30,973 nucleotides of DNA from Bacteroides sp. (GCA_014801655.1 JAAVDT010000001.1:22429-53401), one strand, 5' to 3'. Counted from the first letter of the stretch, positions 1 to 7,670 are shown. The notes: generated from the sequence alone by a model not told the origin. Numbers and translations: made by a program.

Positions 1-42
1 AAAAAAATACTATAACAATCTTATTATATAATAAATCTATCG

Positions 43-50
43 TATCTTTG
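43..50 (+). promoter_or_regulatory. Bacteroidota -7 box for the first gene
   Basis: TATCTTTG matches the Bacteroidota -7 consensus TAnnTTTG. It lies 25 bp before the ATG at 76 in a very AT-rich stretch. No clear TTTG -33 box is visible upstream, so only the -7 element is supported. The box sits only 7 bp before an alternative ATG at 58, which argues for the later start. Confidence 0.6.
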
Positions 51-75
51 TGGTTATATGAATAACAATAAAACT

Positions 76-396
76 ATGAGCGAAAAACCGACATTTGAGC
101 AAGTTTGCGACCCCGAATTTCGTAGAAAAGTTCAAATCGAAACAAAATCAGGGGCAACGTATGTGGCGTTTATGGAATTGAAGGGTGTGATTAATAATTC
201 AGGCATTGCCCGAGAATACTTCCACCGCAGCCCGTCATGGCTGCTGCAACGAATCAATGGTAACACCGTGTTTGATAAAAAAGCGGGGTTTCGCCCGGAA
301 GAATACCGGCAGCTGGCCGAAGCGTTCCGCGACATAGCCCGTCGACTGCAACAACACGCCGATGAAATCGAGGCCGCTGCGCCCGACCAGGAGTGA
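76..396 (+). CDS. DUF5053-like small phage/mobile-element protein
   Basis: This 106-residue soluble protein has a core of the type xxAREYFxRSPSWLLQRING, followed by a helical C-terminus rich in Glu, Ala and Arg. The pattern (residues about 50-90) resembles the DUF5053 family, which I know from Bacteroidales prophages and has no assigned function. A second copy of the same domain lies at 888-1325. I chose the ATG at 76 because the in-frame ATG at 58 is too close to the -7 box at 43-50 to have a leader. The gene is probably monocistronic: a hairpin with a T-rich tail follows at 431-470. The tryptophan/tyrosine-rich helical motif could bind DNA, but that is inference. Confidence 0.7.
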   Translation: MSEKPTFEQVCDPEFRRKVQIETKSGATYVAFMELKGVINNSGIAREYFHRSPSWLLQRINGNTVFDKKAGFRPEEYRQLAEAFRDIARRLQQHADEIEAAAPDQE

Positions 397-430
397 TTTG
401 TCCGCCCCCAGGTAGTGAAGAAAAAGAAAC

Positions 431-470
431 AGCCCCCGCGCCGATGCAGGCGTCAGGGGGCTTTGCTTTT
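431..470 (+). terminator. Likely intrinsic terminator after the first gene
   Basis: AGCCCCC (431-437) pairs with GGGGGCT (456-462). The loop contains a further GCG/CGT pairing, and the stem is followed by TTGCTTTTG. The T-tract is interrupted, so efficiency is uncertain. The following bases to 587 are AT-rich and hold no gene I can support. Confidence 0.55.
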
Positions 471-587
471 GCGCCTTTGCGGCGCGTGGAGCTATTACAT
501 TTTGAAGTAACCCTCACGGGCAAAAATTTGAAACTGCCAATTTTTTTGAAAAATATTAATTACCTAATGAAAATTTTATATGAAAAA

Positions 588-619
588 TTTGCATAATTCA
601 CAAAAGTGTATTATCTTTG
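588..619 (+). promoter_or_regulatory. Bacteroidota promoter (TTTG - 20 bp - TATCTTTG)
   Basis: TTTG at 588-591 and TATCTTTG at 612-619 are separated by 20 bp, the textbook Bacteroidota sigma-ABfr arrangement. The ATG at 650 lies 30 bp after the -7 box. It should drive the small gene at 650 and perhaps the gene at 888. Confidence 0.75.
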
Positions 620-649
620 TATTGTAATTAAAACGAGAACATTAACATT

Positions 650-841
650 ATGGACAAACAAGCACTTTTAGAGTATTGGGCCGGCGAGTTGCTCGCGGTC
701 AAAATGGAGCTTGAAAAAATCGCCTTTCTTTTGCAATCAGGCGTCAAGCCCACCAGAGAGATTAAACGACATCTTGATAACATGCTCGACCGGAAGAAAC
801 TTCTGGAGACATTGATTGAAGAAGTCAGAAACAAACAGTAA
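650..841 (+). CDS. Small helical protein of unknown function
   Basis: A 63-residue, charged, almost entirely helical protein with leucines spaced as in a coiled coil (LLEYWAGELLAVKMELEKIA and later LDNMLDRKKLLETLIEEV). I do not recognise a family. It has its own promoter at 588-619 and an ATG 30 bp downstream of the -7 box. It is followed 46 bp later by the DUF5053-like gene at 888, with a GC-rich hairpin between them. The size and composition fit a small regulator or a partner protein; no function can be assigned. Confidence 0.65.
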   Translation: MDKQALLEYWAGELLAVKMELEKIAFLLQSGVKPTREIKRHLDNMLDRKKLLETLIEEVRNKQ

Positions 842-847
842 AACCCC

Positions 848-870
848 GGGGGAGGGGCAAACCCTCCCCC
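848..870. other. GC-rich hairpin between two small genes
   Basis: GGGGGAGGG (848-856) and CCCTCCCCC (862-870) form a perfect 9-bp stem with a 5-base loop. On the plus strand it is followed by AAAAAA, not Ts, so it is not a classic terminator. It lies 17 bp before the ATG at 888 and could affect translation or stability of that gene's mRNA. Confidence 0.5.
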
Positions 871-887
871 AAAAAATTAAAACCATT

Positions 888-1325
888 ATGAAGGATCGAA
901 TCGAAAAATGGAGACAGATGGAGACCGCTGGCAATCCGGCCGCAACTGAATATCTTAAAGAAATAACCGCCCAAGCCCATGCAGAGGGAAAGATTCAGGA
1001 GCTGAACGAGGCGTTGCAATTTATTGTGGCATCAGCCGACGATCACCTCGACAATATCGAGGCTGCCCTGAACTCCTACACGATGCACCAGCGATTAGGC
1101 CATTTGACCGAAGTCATAAATATGGCCTACGTTGCCCGGCATTACTTCGGGAAAACTCGCCAATGGCTCTATCAACGCCTCAGGGGGCAACTCGTCAACG
1201 GCAAGCCCGCGGCGTTCTCTGCTGAGGAAGAGGCAACGTTTATCAAAGCTCTTCACGACATCGGATTACAATTAATCGCATTCCCGAAGGTCACATCTGA
1301 CACCGACACCCCCAAAAAACTCTAA
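888..1325 (+). CDS. DUF5053-like protein, second copy
   Basis: This 145-residue protein has an N-terminal helical region and a C-terminal domain (residues about 70-135) containing YVARHYFGKTRQWLYQRLRG and a following helix with FSAEEEATFIKALHDIG. The domain aligns by eye with the protein at 76-396 (AREYFHRSPSWLLQRING then FRPEEYRQLAEAFRDIA), so the two are paralogues. I chose the ATG at 888, because an earlier in-frame ATG at 816 would overlap the preceding gene and read through the 848-870 hairpin. Family membership (DUF5053) is from memory; the function is unknown. Confidence 0.72.
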   Translation: MKDRIEKWRQMETAGNPAATEYLKEITAQAHAEGKIQELNEALQFIVASADDHLDNIEAALNSYTMHQRLGHLTEVINMAYVARHYFGKTRQWLYQRLRGQLVNGKPAAFSAEEEATFIKALHDIGLQLIAFPKVTSDTDTPKKL

Positions 1326-1418
1326 ACCGCCACCAAATTTCTTTCAATATAAACTCATGTTCTAATTTTTTTTAAGACACCCCGAGCGTCAGATCTCGTG
1401 CTTGTTTGTCCGACGCTC

Positions 1419-1452
1419 AGCCGGCTCCCTTGGTGGGGGAGCCGGCTTTTTT
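1419..1452 (+). terminator. Strong intrinsic terminator closing the plus-strand genes
   Basis: AGCCGGCTCCC (1419-1429) pairs perfectly with GGGAGCCGGCT (1437-1447) and is followed by a run of six Ts (1447-1452). A second hairpin, GAGCGTC (1384-1390) with GACGCTC (1412-1418), sits directly upstream. The structure lies between convergent gene sets, the plus genes ending at 1325 and the terminase operon ending at 1467. It may serve both strands, but only the plus side has a T-run. Confidence 0.8.
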
Positions 1453-1466
1453 GTTGGGGGTGGAGG

Positions 1467-3092
1467 TCAGAGGATTCCGGAGGAGGCGAGGGCGAAGGTG
1501 TCGCGGTAGGGGAATTTCTCGCAACCGATGTAGAGGGTGTCGAAGGCGTCGGTGCCATCGGTGCGGTGTTCGAGCAGGTCTTCTTCAGATTCAGCGAGTT
1601 TTTCGCCTGACTTATCTTTGCGGAAGCCGTTTCGGCCGCGAGAGACACCGGCGGTCTGGATGGCGAGAATGAGGTCGTCGTTGTTGGAGCGGTTGAAGAA
1701 TGGCATCAAGCGTTGCTTGCCGGCGAAGGCGTTGTTGATGAGCAGATATTTTTCGTGATGGGGCATTGGGTTGCCGAGATAGACGGATTCGATTTGCCAG
1801 CCGTGGCGCTGGAACTCGTGGACCACATTGTAGTGGAAGTCTTGGTCGTTGATGGCGTAGTTGGAGCCGAGAGCCGTGGAGTCGTAGTAGAAGATGACCG
1901 TCTTGTTGCGATGGGCCTCATAGTAGCGACAAAATTCATCGATGAGAGCCGGGATTTTGCGTTCAAACTTGACGAAGAATGATTTGATGACGTTGAGCCG
2001 ACGGTCGCGGGGCTGGCCGGCCACGATCCAGTTGATGTTGGCGTTGTAGTCCATGCCGATGCAGATTGGCGCGTCGGGGTCAACATCGGCATCGACGCGG
2101 GCATCGAGAGCGTCGGGGGAGAAGTCGTAGCCGAGGGTGTCGAGATATTCGTTGTTGTTGGCGTCGTATTTGTGGGCTTCCTTCATGGATGAATAGAAGC
2201 CGTCTTTGGCGATGCCGATGCGCTGGCAGAGGATGGAGGTCTGGAAGGTGAGGGGTGTCAGGTCGCGCTTCATCTGCTTGATGTAGTTTTCGCCGAGCAG
2301 CTGAAGGTTTTCGATGGAGGAATATTCTTTATAGTAGACGGCGACGGAGCGCATTTTGTTGAGATCTCGGTCGAGGCGCCGGAGGTAGCCTTTGAGATAG
2401 GGCGGAACTGGTTCGCCTTTGGCATTGAGAGCGCGGATGCGCTCCTTGGTTCGCCAGATTTCATAAACGGTGGCCTCGATGGTTTTGATGAGCTCGGTGT
2501 CCATCTTGTCTCGGTAGTGGAGAAACCAGGATCCTTTTGAGGTCTGCGGCATGTCGCTCAGAATCATAATGGAATGATTGTAGGAGTGCTTGCCGAAGTG
2601 GGATTTTATGCCGCCATTGGCGGGGAGGGTTTCTTCTTTGAGTTTGATGTAGTCGATGAATTTAGCCTCGTCGACCAGGAGCCAGGAGAGGGTCAGGGAG
2701 TTGGAGGAGCCGGGGCGGTCTTGAGAGATGATGACGGCGATTGAGCCATTGTAGAAAGAGACGACGTGTTCATATTCAAATGGCGGGGTGATGGGTTGTG
2801 CGAAGTGCTTAGGCGGTCGTTTGCCAACCACAAAGTGAACGCCCTCGATGAAGCCCCAGCGCTTCCAGGCGGCGAGGAGCCCGGGAATGGTGTTGGTCAG
2901 GCCATGTTTGAAGGTGGGGACTACGATGCCACCGGTGGAACCGGGCATGCGCTGCATGTTGCGGAGCACGAAGGGCGCGGCGATGGAATCGGTCTTGCCG
3001 GTGCGTCGTCCGGCGACAATAACGGTGGTGTTGGCGCCGATGAGTTGCGTGAGGCGCTGGGGCTTGTTAAAGTAGACTTGTTTCTGGGCCAT
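1467..3092 (-). CDS. Phage terminase, large subunit
   Basis: The motor and nuclease that packages phage DNA into preformed heads. The 541-residue protein has a Walker A motif GRRTGKT at residues 28-34 and a Walker B WLLVDEA at 137-143 (D141, E142). The C-terminal RNase H-like nuclease shows acidic residues at D348 (ICIGMDYN), D404 (FYYDST) and the D512/D515 region (RTDGTDAFD). This order is characteristic of large terminases. The start at 3092 (MAQKQ) is preferred, giving a 26-bp overlap with the small-subunit gene; an in-frame ATG at 3161 would add 23 poorly conserved-looking residues. It is the last gene of the morphogenesis operon. No portal gene lies next to it, which is unusual. Confidence 0.9.
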   Translation of the reverse strand: MAQKQVYFNKPQRLTQLIGANTTVIVAGRRTGKTDSIAAPFVLRNMQRMPGSTGGIVVPTFKHGLTNTIPGLLAAWKRWGFIEGVHFVVGKRPPKHFAQPITPPFEYEHVVSFYNGSIAVIISQDRPGSSNSLTLSWLLVDEAKFIDYIKLKEETLPANGGIKSHFGKHSYNHSIMILSDMPQTSKGSWFLHYRDKMDTELIKTIEATVYEIWRTKERIRALNAKGEPVPPYLKGYLRRLDRDLNKMRSVAVYYKEYSSIENLQLLGENYIKQMKRDLTPLTFQTSILCQRIGIAKDGFYSSMKEAHKYDANNNEYLDTLGYDFSPDALDARVDADVDPDAPICIGMDYNANINWIVAGQPRDRRLNVIKSFFVKFERKIPALIDEFCRYYEAHRNKTVIFYYDSTALGSNYAINDQDFHYNVVHEFQRHGWQIESVYLGNPMPHHEKYLLINNAFAGKQRLMPFFNRSNNDDLILAIQTAGVSRGRNGFRKDKSGEKLAESEEDLLEHRTDGTDAFDTLYIGCEKFPYRDTFALASSGIL

Positions 3093-3711
3093 TGTCCGGA
3101 GATGGGGTTTGAGGGTCAGGGAAGAGGGTGTCGAGTTCAAGATCGGGTTCCTCAAATTCAACGTCTTCGATGTCGATTGTTTCGCGTCGGTATTTATTGA
3201 TCATCTCAGAGATTTTCTCCTGGATGTTGGGGATGGGTTCGATGCCGAGGACGCGGGGATTGTCGGTGGCGGTGAAGGGTTGCGGAATGATTTTGTCGAG
3301 TGGCAGGGCCTGTTCGTCTTCGATGTCGATGCGGTTGAGTTTGCCGTAGGCGGTGGCGGCGCGCTCCATGGTCTTGCTGTCATTGCGCTTTTGGGCCATT
3401 TTGTAGGTGGCCAGGAGCATTTCGTTTGCGCGCCAGCGGTGGAAGTCGCGGGAGGAGGAGCCGAGCATTGGGAGGAGCGACTTGACGACGGCGAGGTCGG
3501 AGTAGGCCGTGGTGCGGTGGATTTCGTGGCGCTGGCAGACCTCGACCACAAACTCGCGGTCGGTCGCATCGGGGTTGGCGATAAACCAGTTGTACATCTC
3601 ACGCACACGAAGCACCTTCTCGACGAGTGGGGCGGGGAAACGTTCGCGCAGTTCGGATTCTTTTGTGAAGAGTTCGGCGCGGCAAACTTCGATTGCGTTG
3701 GGATAGGCCAT
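3067..3711 (-). CDS. Probable terminase small subunit
   Basis: A 214-residue protein directly upstream of, and overlapping, the large terminase. Residues about 50-85 contain a helix-turn-helix-like segment (FVVEVCQRHEIHRTTAYSDL), as expected of the DNA-recognition subunit. A helical middle (ANEMLLATYKMAQKRNDSKT) would fit oligomerisation, and the C-terminus is acidic and proline-rich, possibly the contact with the large subunit. Family assignment rests on this architecture and position, since small terminases are poorly conserved in sequence. A 13-bp hairpin lies just upstream (3747-3780). The same coupling to the large subunit is standard in tailed phages. Confidence 0.72.
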   Translation of the reverse strand: MAYPNAIEVCRAELFTKESELRERFPAPLVEKVLRVREMYNWFIANPDATDREFVVEVCQRHEIHRTTAYSDLAVVKSLLPMLGSSSRDFHRWRANEMLLATYKMAQKRNDSKTMERAATAYGKLNRIDIEDEQALPLDKIIPQPFTATDNPRVLGIEPIPNIQEKISEMINKYRRETIDIEDVEFEEPDLELDTLFPDPQTPSPDNGPETSLL

Positions 3712-3746
3712 GGAAGGAAATTGAGAAAAAGATGTCAGAAGAAGAA

Positions 3747-3780
3747 TTTTGTGTGAAAAAGGGGCGATTTTTACACAAAA
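3747..3780. repeat. 13-bp inverted repeat upstream of the small terminase gene
   Basis: TTTTGTGT (3747-3754), a bulged G, and AAAAA (3756-3760) pair with TTTTT (3768-3772) and ACACAAAA (3773-3780) around a 7-base loop GGGGCGA. It lies between the end of the 3796 gene and the terS start at 3711. It could be a transcript hairpin, or a packaging-related site, since pac/cos sites often lie near terS. The function is inferred only. Confidence 0.5.
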
Positions 3781-3795
3781 GCGGTTTTTAGGGTC

Positions 3796-4380
3796 TTATT
3801 TTTTGGCTGAAACGGCTTTTTTTGTAGATTTTGATGTTTTTTTAGGCTTTTCCTCGGGGAGGAAATGGTCGTAGGCGTCCCAGTTGGAGTGAAGTTTCTT
3901 GTCGAGAGCTATCAGTTCTTTGAGGAATGGATAGCGTTCGGAATCGGGACATGGGGCGTCGTCGAGAGAGAGAGAGCGGAGGCGAAGGTGGAGCTCGCGC
4001 ATTCGTTGGAGCAAGGATAGGTTTTCGACATAGAGAGCTTTTATGTCGTCAGGGAGTTGGTCATGGTCGGCTCGCTTGCCCTTCTGCGGGGATAGGTCGG
4101 CATTGGCGGCAAGGGGAATGTGTTCGGCAACAATGGCGTCGACCTTCTGCTGCATCTCCACTACCTGAGCATGGGTGAGAGCCTGGACGCGAAAGTTATA
4201 GTATTTTTGAAGCTGATATTCGAGGTCGGCGTGGCGGCGTGGAAGTTGGGCAATCATGTTGCGATACATGATTTGGTTGCCGGAAAGTTTGAGCAGGTAA
4301 AGGGCGCCGACTGTGTAGTCGCGCTGGTCGGCAGGGGTGTCGAGCCAGTCTTTAATCTGTTGGGTGAAGTTGTGGTCCAT
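3796..4380 (-). CDS. Putative phage structural or assembly protein, unknown
   Basis: A 194-residue soluble helical protein. The middle (LPRRHADLEYQLQKYYNFRV, then QVVEMQQKVDAIVAEHI) and residues 115-150 (YVENLSLLQRMRELHLRLRS) look coiled-coil-like. The C-terminus is very Lys/Ser-rich (KPKKTSKSTKKAVSAKK), which suggests nucleic acid contact. I do not recognise a family. It sits between the 4482 virion-type gene and the terminase genes, so a role in head assembly or DNA packaging is reasonable but inferred. An intrinsic terminator at 4392-4414 lies just before its start codon, so it and the terminases may be expressed less than the capsid genes. Confidence 0.65.
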   Translation of the reverse strand: MDHNFTQQIKDWLDTPADQRDYTVGALYLLKLSGNQIMYRNMIAQLPRRHADLEYQLQKYYNFRVQALTHAQVVEMQQKVDAIVAEHIPLAANADLSPQKGKRADHDQLPDDIKALYVENLSLLQRMRELHLRLRSLSLDDAPCPDSERYPFLKELIALDKKLHSNWDAYDHFLPEEKPKKTSKSTKKAVSAKK

Positions 4381-4391
4381 GATTTGAAATT

Positions 4392-4414
4392 AAAAAGCGC
4401 CGGAAACAGGCGCT
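4392..4414 (-). terminator. Intra-operon terminator between capsid and terminase genes
   Basis: On the minus strand AGCGCC pairs with GGCGCT (plus coordinates 4396-4401 and 4409-4414) around a 7-base loop. The stem is followed by TTTTT (4396 down to 4392). It lies after the gene ending at 4482 and 12 bp before the start at 4380, so it would attenuate transcription into the terminase genes. Confidence 0.65.
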
Positions 4415-4481
4415 GCAACGTCAGGATGTTTAAGTCCGGGCGAGGCAGAGCCTGATCAGGCGCGTGGATTAGCGGATAGAG

Positions 4482-5069
4482 TTAGTCGCCTTCGGGTTTG
4501 GCGGAAGCACCGGAGCAGTCGATGTCGCCGTCCTCGGTTTCGAGGGTGCCTACATAGAAGGGAGCGGGGACTTCGTCGGTGGCTTCGACGTTGATTGTGG
4601 TCGAAGTCGTGCCGGTGGCACCCTGGCCGAGGTCCTGAGCAACGGTGGCTTTGGTCTGCCACTTGTCGTTGCCGAGCACGCGGAAGTTGCCCTTCATGTC
4701 TTCGACGATGAAGACATTGTCGGTGTTGTTGATATAGGCAGAAGCAGCGGAAGCGTCCTGACCGACACCGGGGTGAACGGCAGTGAGCTTGTTGAGCTGG
4801 GTCTGAGAGGGGAGTTCGCCCTGAGCTTCGGAGGTGAGCTGCGATTTGTCGGGGAGAATGTCGATATATTTCCACTTGGCATCGGCAGCGAGGGTGTAGG
4901 AACCTTCGAGCACGGCGGAAGTGGGTCGGCCGAGTTCATCGCGAGAGAGCTGGGGATAGCCGAGGATGAAAGACTTGGCGAGGAAGTAGATACGGCGTTT
5001 GACACCTGGGAGTTCGGGAGTTCCCTGGCACCATCCGAGCGACTTCTGGATAGATGTACATTTTTTCAT
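4482..5069 (-). CDS. Putative virion protein (tail-tube-like or head-decoration)
   Basis: A 195-residue protein with a Cys-containing N-terminus (MKKCTSIQKSLGWCQGTPEL) and a long beta-rich body. Residues about 75-90 hold DILPDKSQLTSEAQGELPSQ, and residues about 145-175 hold QGATGTTSTTINVEATDEVP followed by APFYVGTLE. I recall close relatives as unassigned phage proteins in Bacteroides genomes. The pattern of short beta strands with Gly/Thr-rich turns is like tail-tube proteins, but a decoration or head protein is equally possible. It follows the capsid gene by 35 bp and precedes a terminator, so it is placed among the highly expressed structural genes. Confidence 0.65.
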   Translation of the reverse strand: MKKCTSIQKSLGWCQGTPELPGVKRRIYFLAKSFILGYPQLSRDELGRPTSAVLEGSYTLAADAKWKYIDILPDKSQLTSEAQGELPSQTQLNKLTAVHPGVGQDASAASAYINNTDNVFIVEDMKGNFRVLGNDKWQTKATVAQDLGQGATGTTSTTINVEATDEVPAPFYVGTLETEDGDIDCSGASAKPEGD

Positions 5070-5104
5070 AGGATGAAAATTGTGTTGGATGATGATTTGC
5101 GTGA

Positions 5105-6064
5105 TTAGTCGGGGAGCTGGATCACTAGCATACGGCGGGGATCGAGAGATTCGAACTGAGTGCCGAGGTACATGTAGAGCTCACCGGTGCGGAGTTTAGG
5201 TTCGTAGCGGTTGACTTCGAAGCGTTCTTTGTCGGACATCTGGTCAACACCCACGATCATGTTGCCTTTGGGGCATATGTGGATATACTTCGACCCTTTT
5301 TTGCCGACCATGGGAGCAAAAGTCATGCGACCGTCGGAGCCTTCGATAGTAGTCTGCTTGTACTCTTCGTTGTAGACGAGGCCGGAGTGTGACATGAGGT
5401 AGGATTCGTTGTAGAGGTCAACGATTGATCGCGAGGTGTAGACGAAGCAATCTTCTTCGCGGAGTTCGTCGTTGGCGGCGAAGACGGCCTTTTTGATCAC
5501 GTCGGCAGCGTTTTGAGCGGTAATCTTTTCATCAAGGACAATGAGGTTGCCTTTTTCAACAGAGATGTTGCCGGCAGCGATTTCGGCCTCGGTGATAGTG
5601 TCGAATCCGTCGAAGAGTTCGGCGGTTGTTTTGCCTGCGTCGTTTCGCTTAGCGTTGAAGAGGTGGCGGTTGAGCTTACGGCCGAGGTTTTTGACCACTG
5701 AAGCGCAGACTTCGCGACCTGCCACGGTGTTAGCAGCGCCATTGCCGGCCTGGGAAGCCTTGTGTCCGAGGATAGAGGAGATGATGGCGTTGGGGTCGAA
5801 GTCGAAGAAACAAGCACCGAAGAATGTTTCGATGGTTCTGGGGTTGAAGGAGCCCTCAGTTTTGGTTCGTTCGGCAGTAGCGTAGGGAGCGAACTCAGCT
5901 TCGAATTCGGGGTCGTAGAAGGTTTCCTTGCCCTGGATGCCGGGGCGAACGGTCATGAACTTAGTTGAAGATTCCAGTGCGATGACCGGAAGGCGCACAA
6001 GTTCTTTGCGATACTTGTGGGCTGATTCCTGAAGTGAAGAGAGAGAAATTTCGTCGATATTCAT
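5105..6064 (-). CDS. Probable major capsid protein (HK97-type)
   Basis: A 319-residue protein lying directly after the prohead protease, the usual place for the major head protein. It has an N-terminal helical arm (residues 1-40), a mixed alpha/beta core with conserved-looking segments (FFGACFFDFDPNAIISSILG, then RKLNRHLFNAKR), and a C-terminal segment with GELYMYLGTQFESLDPR. It has no membrane or enzymatic motif. Length and position fit an HK97-fold capsid protein, but HK97 capsids cannot be proven by eye. The gap to the protease is only 11 bp, so the two are co-transcribed. Confidence 0.72.
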   Translation of the reverse strand: MNIDEISLSSLQESAHKYRKELVRLPVIALESSTKFMTVRPGIQGKETFYDPEFEAEFAPYATAERTKTEGSFNPRTIETFFGACFFDFDPNAIISSILGHKASQAGNGAANTVAGREVCASVVKNLGRKLNRHLFNAKRNDAGKTTAELFDGFDTITEAEIAAGNISVEKGNLIVLDEKITAQNAADVIKKAVFAANDELREEDCFVYTSRSIVDLYNESYLMSHSGLVYNEEYKQTTIEGSDGRMTFAPMVGKKGSKYIHICPKGNMIVGVDQMSDKERFEVNRYEPKLRTGELYMYLGTQFESLDPRRMLVIQLPD

Positions 6065-6075
6065 TGCAAAAATGA

Positions 6076-7086
6076 TTAGGGGATTGAATTAAAGAGGTCG
6101 TTTGCAGAAGCAGCTGTGGCGATGTAGTCGTCGATAGCAGAAGCTTCAGAAGCAGAGTGTTTGGACTCGTCGACAACGTTGGTTGTTTCGACGGCAGGTT
6201 TTTTGTCGAGTTTAGCCTGGAGATCGGCAATAGTCTTGTCGCGGTCTTCGACCTTTTTGCGGAGGTCTGCAATATGGTCTTCGAGAGCGGAGAGCTGTTC
6301 ATCGGAGAGCGAAGCATTGTTGTCGGTCAGAGCGATAGCTTCGATGCCGAGCAGGGCACAGATGCAAGCGTAGGTTTTGTTCATTGCTTTGGAGATGGAG
6401 TTTTGAGTAGGTTTGAAGAAAGATGAGATTGCGGAGAGGAACCGTGCGAAAGGACTGTCTTTGTCGGTCTCAGCGATAGGGATGTTTGGGATTGGGATGC
6501 CGGCCGTCGCCATGTCGGCAGCGATTGCATTAGTCATCATCGGGGTTTCATCGTCGTCGAGGTCGGTGATTTCATCGACAAAGCCCCAATCGAGAGCTTC
6601 CTGAGCGGTAAGCCACCCCCCGACCTTCATGAGAGCGAGCAGGTCTTCGACCGGCTTGTTGCACTTCTTAGCGTAGAGCCGAGCAACATTAAGATCGAGC
6701 TTGTCGAGGTCAGCCTTGATTTTTTCGCAGTCAGCGATGAGAGTTTCGAACTGGTCGGCGTTCAGAGAGGCCCATTCGAAGAAAGTAGTGGAGCATTTGT
6801 GCGCGAGGTACATAGCGCCGGCATCGATAGAGATGTGAGAAGCGCCGAGCGAAGCGATAGTGGCCGCCGAAGCGTTCAGGCCAACGAAGTGGACATTGAC
6901 CTTGCCGTGGTTGCGGAACGCAGCCGAGATAGAGAGGCCAGTAGCGAGCGAGCCACCGAGAGAATCAATGAGGACGTTGACCTCGGAATCGGGATTCTGA
7001 GCCAGAGTGTCGTCAACATCAGTGCGGTTGAAGTCCCAGCCACCGACGTAGCCTTTGAGTTGGATATTGAATGTTTTTTTAGCCAT
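6076..7086 (-). CDS. ClpP-like prohead protease with scaffold-like C-terminal part
   Basis: Residues 1-175 form a ClpP/S14-type serine protease of the kind that matures phage heads. Visible are NVLIDSLGGSLATG (35-50), NASAAT with the likely nucleophile S73, MYLAHKCST with H96, and AQEALDWGFVDEI (161-173). The acidic residue of the triad, expected two places before the aromatic residue in this last block, reads Gly (KVGGWLTA). Residues about 235-336 are different: a coiled coil (LSALEDHIADLRKKVEDRDK) and an Asp/Ala/Ser-rich end, like an internal scaffold. An in-frame ATG (M235, at 6384) could give a separate scaffold, as with lambda C/Nu3, but no clear ribosome site supports it. The full length of 336 fits protease-scaffold fusions. 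Confidence 0.82.
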   Translation of the reverse strand: MAKKTFNIQLKGYVGGWDFNRTDVDDTLAQNPDSEVNVLIDSLGGSLATGLSISAAFRNHGKVNVHFVGLNASAATIASLGASHISIDAGAMYLAHKCSTTFFEWASLNADQFETLIADCEKIKADLDKLDLNVARLYAKKCNKPVEDLLALMKVGGWLTAQEALDWGFVDEITDLDDDETPMMTNAIAADMATAGIPIPNIPIAETDKDSPFARFLSAISSFFKPTQNSISKAMNKTYACICALLGIEAIALTDNNASLSDEQLSALEDHIADLRKKVEDRDKTIADLQAKLDKKPAVETTNVVDESKHSASEASAIDDYIATAASANDLFNSIP

Positions 7087-7151
7087 AGCAGGATACGGAG
7101 TTTATGTCTGCGAATTTAGGGCTCTTATATAAAGGTGGAAAAGACGGCAGC

Positions 7152-7180
7152 AGGCGGGGTTTAGAGGAGAAAAACCGCCT
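7152..7180 (-). other. Hairpin in the intergenic stretch before the protease gene
   Basis: AGGCGG(G)GTTT (7152-7162) pairs with AAAACCGCCT (7171-7180). On the minus strand the stem is followed by GCTGCCGTCTTTTCC, a weak T-tract, so it could be a partial terminator or an mRNA processing site. The 152-bp gap between 7239 and 7086 holds no gene I can support. Confidence 0.4.
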
Positions 7181-7238
7181 ACGCATCACGCGCAAGCGGT
7201 CGACAGAGGGAATAAGCGATCAGAAAATTGATTCGGAA

Positions 7239-7670
7239 TTAAATCTTACATTTAGCAATCGATTTTAGGGCAGTATGCTTGATTTCGTAGTCGAAGCCGG
7301 CGGAATCTCCGTCGGGAGAGCCGAATATGGTGTCGACCTTCAGGGTCGGGAATGGAGGGCGTTGGTTGCCGATGAAATAGTTGTTGCCTTCGATGTCGGT
7401 GATAACGAAACCGATATGAGACAGCGCAGGCAGGATGGACTTTGATTTGAATTTGAGGGTGGCGGTTTCGGAAGATTGGCCGGCCACACGTTCGGAGGAT
7501 GCGCGACAGTCCGGAGAACCGAAGAAATCAATGGGATGGATTTCGGTGAAAATGCCGACGGTCATATTGCAGAGAGCGGCCAGGTCGATGCGTGGAGCAT
7601 CCGGGAGGGTGTCGATGTCGACGTAGCCTATAAATTTAATGCCCGGGAGGATTTGAGTGGAGGTGTTCAT
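7239..7670 (-). CDS. Putative phage virion protein, unknown
   Basis: A 143-residue beta-rich protein with many short strands separated by Gly/Asp turns: SETATLKFKSKS in the middle, GFVITDIEGNNYFIGNQRPP, then a C-terminal DSAGFDYEIKHTA. I recall this pattern (a field for a displayed identity near the C-terminus, followed by YEIKHTAL) from unassigned Bacteroidales phage proteins, but I cannot name a family. It lies upstream of the protease and capsid genes in the same direction. A small head-tail connector or decoration protein is a fair guess only. Confidence 0.6.
   Translation of the reverse strand: MNTSTQILPGIKFIGYVDIDTLPDAPRIDLAALCNMTVGIFTEIHPIDFFGSPDCRASSERVAGQSSETATLKFKSKSILPALSHIGFVITDIEGNNYFIGNQRPPFPTLKVDTIFGSPDGDSAGFDYEIKHTALKSIAKCKI

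Noticed and set aside
3109..3756. A 215-codon plus-strand frame over the small terminase gene
   Set aside because: It is antisense to a well-supported operon gene and has repetitive Gly/Val/Asp content typical of antisense shadows.
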